Under the pieces are notes generated by a model. That model was not told the origin of the DNA. It was given only the letters and a program-made list of their open reading frames with translations, and ran no database searches. Position numbers and translations under genes: made by a program. From positions 2,108,001 through 2,172,000 of the forward strand of contig JAECYW010000003.1 of the NCBI GenBank assembly GCA_023014335.1: a DNA stretch of 64,000 nt, in the 5' to 3' direction. Origin of the DNA: Galerina marginata (Eukaryota > Basidiomycota > Agaricomycetes > Agaricales > Galerinaceae). Positions within the stretch are counted from its first letter, which is position 1, and every line of letters starts with the position of its first letter. Positions 61,697-64,000 of this stretch are shown one piece after another.

Positions 61697-63764
61697 AATC
61701 TAGCCATGTCGTCCTTAGCCTTGGTTAGAGCTGCCTTGGCTTCCTCCAAAGTGTCCTTCATCCGCTGAGTAAACTCGTTGACTGCTTCAAGCCTGGATGG
61801 AGGCTGGTGAGGCTCAAAACCCATTCGCGGATGTCGTCCAGTGTCAAGTAGGAATGAAGTATGCTGAGTTGAGGAGTGCACATGGTTATTATATGCAAAC
61901 TCAGCGAGTGGGAGGAGTCCTTGCCAGTCATCTTGACGTTCACTGACAAAGACTCGGATGTACTGTTCCAATTCCTGGTTGACGCGCTCTGTCTGGCCGT
62001 CGGTCTGCGGATGGTAGGAAGTTGACGGAGCAAGCTGAATTCCTAAGAGGCGATACAGCTCCTTCATGAACTCAGCAATGAACTGGGAGCCGTAGTCAGA
62101 GATGACTTTCCAGGGTAGTCCGTGGAGCTTCCAGACATGCTTCAGGAAGAGTTGGGCAGCTCCGGCAGCAGTAATAGTAGTGGTGGTCTCAATGAAGTGA
62201 CCCCGCTTACCAGCACTGTCCACAACAACCATGATAGCGTCGTATCCTGCTGAATCCGGAAGCTTGACAATAAAGTCCACACTGATAGTGTGCCAACAGT
62301 CGGAGGGGACTGGGAGAGGAACAAGTTCACCAGATGGTAGACATTGTTGGACCTTGGTTCGGAGGCACATATTGCAGGTAGCAACGTACCGGCCAATATA
62401 TCTTGACATGTTTGGCCACCAATAATTCCGTGAAACCATCTCCAAGGTCTTAAACCATCCAGCGTGCCCAGCAATCCGAGTATCGTGGCAGAGGGAGACA
62501 ATGCGCCGGCGGAGATCTGAGTTGAGATCTTGCCTCGGAAGTATAGGAGACCATCGCGTTCGGACCATTCACTAGAGTGAATAGAGCGAGCGGAGGTTTT
62601 CCTAAGCACTTGAACTGCCTTTGCCACTGGTTCCTCCTCGATAGGACCTTTGACACCTTTGTGGATATCACGGAGGATATCAACCTCAGCACCCACAACC
62701 TCAACTGCCTCTAGAGCACAAATCGCAAAGAGCTTTGGAGTCAGAAGAGTGATATTGGAATTATCCTCTGATCCAGTGCCATGATCTGCTCTTCGAGATA
62801 GTGCGTCCGGCTTTCCCATAGTCCGGCCTAGTTTGTGGTGCATAAGAAAATCAAACCGGGCAAGGACCAAGGACCAGCGAGCTTGACGGCAGTTGAGCTG
62901 TTTTGCAGTCATGAAATACTCCAAGTTCTTATGATCCGTCCAGATCTCGAACTGGTGTTCTGCGCCTTCAAGGAAATGCCTCCACTCTTGTAAAGAGCAG
63001 ATGATAGCAAGCATTTCCTTGTCGTGAATTTCATAGTTCCGCTTGACAGGGGACAGGGACTTGGAGTAGAACGCGACAGGGTGCCACTTGTCATCATCCG
63101 GGGAGACCTGAGACAGCACAGCTCCAGTTGCAAAATCAGAGCTGTCGGCCTCAACGCGGAATGAACGGGTGGAGTCAGGGGACATGACAACTGGGGAAGA
63201 GGTAACAGACTGCTTGAGCTTATCGAAGGCAGCCTGCTGATCCGTTCCCCAAGACCATTTCACGTCATTCTTTGTAAGGTCAAAGAGCGGGCGTGCATGT
63301 TCAGAGAAGTCATGGATGAACCTTCAATAGAAATTGGTAAAGCCCAGGAAGGACTGTACTTCTTTCTTATTCTTGGGTTCTGGCCATTCCGCAACTCCTG
63401 CCACCTTGACTAGGTCGATAGCCATAGAGTTATGAGAAATGATAACTCCAAGGTACTCCACTGTGGTCTGTTCGAACTCGCATTTATCTGGCCAGAGGTA
63501 GAGCTTGTGCTTTTCCAGGAGCTCAAGTACTCTTCGAGTGACCTTCCGGTGTTCTTCCAGTGTTTCCGTAAAGATGAGGATGTTGTCGAGGTACACGACT
63601 ACAACACCTTCTGAGATTAAATCCTCAAAGATGTCGTTCATCATCGTCTGGAACGTGGCAGGACTATTGGTGAGCCCAAAGAACATAACGAGCGGTTCAA
63701 ATAATCCATGGTTGGTCCGAAAAGCAGCCTTCCACTCATCTCCTTCCTTCATCCGGACATTATT
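61697..63764 (-). pseudogene. Gypsy pol: reverse transcriptase, RNase H, integrase
   Basis: RT: AFRTNHGLFEPLVMFFGLTN, then VVVYLDNILIFTETLEEH, in which the catalytic YxDD has become YLDN. In NFY-stop-RFIHDFSEH a TGA stands where Arg is expected (about 63327). RNase H follows: FRVEADSSDFATGAVLSQVS, NYEIHDKEMLAIICSLQEWR, FEIWTDHKNLEYF. A frameshift near 62525 separates it from the integrase. The integrase zinc finger has HDTRIAGH and CNMC. The DDE core has ISVDFIVKLPD, VISDYGSQF and STSYHPQTDGQTERVNQELE, with all three acids present. It is non-functional as it stands. Confidence 0.85.
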
Positions 63765-64000
63765 ACAAGTTCTTACGTAGTAAAAGAACTTGTTTTCTAC
63801 ACTTGATAGCAGAAGAAAATGGTTTCTAACGCAATGGTTGGAAATTCTCCCACTGCTATAGTGACCCTGCATGGTTTCTGTATCTCAGCCATTACTGGGC
63901 CAATTTTTATGATCTTGGTATCAAAAAATTCGTAAAAATCAGGGCCTTAGGCTTGTTAGATCCGCCTCATTTTTCTGCTTTTTTTGAGTATAAGATCATC
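63765..64000 (+). repeat. Palindromic-end repeat, copy C, cut by window edge
   Basis: The 29-bp palindrome at 63765-63793 is identical to that of copy A in reverse complement. The following sequence matches copy A closely up to the window end (TTACTGGGCCAATTTTTATG, TTGTTAGATCCGCCTCATTT). It interrupts the RT frame just upstream of VRMKEGDEWKAAF. Confidence 0.72.

Larger units (their letters stand above)
56398..64000 (-). mobile_element. Ty3/gypsy chromovirus, decayed, with nested insertions
   Basis: Minus-strand LTR retrotransposon with its 3' LTR at 56398-56745, a polypurine tract beside it, then (moving right) chromodomain, integrase, RNase H and reverse transcriptase. Protease, gag and the 5' LTR would lie beyond 64000. 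A 4.0-kb block (57075-61090) and copies of a short palindromic-end repeat (61372-61696 and 63765 to the edge) interrupt it. The order RT-RH-INT-chromodomain defines a chromovirus. A nonsense codon, a frameshift and a changed RT active site show it is inactive. Confidence 0.85.

Noticed and set aside
61660..61700. Helitron 3' end (hairpin followed by CTAG) at copy A
   Set aside because: Copies B and C lack CTAG at the equivalent place, and their insertion sites are not consistently between A and T.

Overview
The window looks like a chromosome segment of an agaricomycete (mushroom-forming) basidiomycete. Genes are dense on both strands and split by many canonical introns of about 45-60 nt. The gene content fits: a TRI5-type sesquiterpene synthase, a fungal P450, tandem GH51 arabinofuranosidases, SIN1, Trm4, and a Ty3/gypsy chromovirus. 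All gene models below were read by joining exons by eye from splice signals and conserved motifs, so outer limits are firmer than individual exon edges.

Layout. 1-2178 holds no gene I recognise. From 2179 to 8393: homocysteine synthase (-), CIA1 WD40 protein (+) and an RBR E3 ubiquitin ligase (-). From 9502 to 18633 is a specialised-metabolism block, all on the minus strand: a TRI5-like sesquiterpene synthase, a P450 and, after a 1.8-kb gap, a MATE exporter. The terpene synthase has a 210-bp poly(A)-tailed retroposon in its first exon. Housekeeping genes follow: SAM50 (+) and an oxidoreductase-like-domain mitochondrial protein (-). Two tandem GH51 alpha-L-arabinofuranosidase genes (+) lie at 24879-29087 and 31300-34691. 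The first is broken by an 859-bp terminal-inverted-repeat element; the second preserves the empty site. A poorly resolved hypothetical gene lies between them. Then come a class I histone deacetylase (-), an intron-containing tRNA-Ala (-), an FSP1/AIFM2-like FAD oxidoreductase (-), SIN1/AVO1 of TORC2 (+), a DUF3433-type membrane protein (-), a GNAT acetyltransferase (-), an acidic EF-hand-like protein (-), the proteasome beta-2 subunit (-), an aldehyde dehydrogenase (+) and the tRNA m5C methyltransferase Trm4 (+).

From about 55.2 kb to the end is a transposon graveyard. A minus-strand Ty3/gypsy chromovirus runs from its LTR at 56398-56745 past the window end. It is interrupted by a 4.0-kb block flanked by an 8-bp direct repeat and by copies of a short repeat family with a characteristic palindromic end. 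Its pol region carries a nonsense codon, a frameshift and a changed reverse transcriptase active site.

Most informative are three insertions whose pre-insertion sequence can be read from this window: the retroposon in the terpene synthase, the 859-bp element in GH51 copy 1 (confirmed by its paralogue) and the nested block in the gypsy element. The GH51 genes also share a run of micro-exons, including one of only 3 nt.
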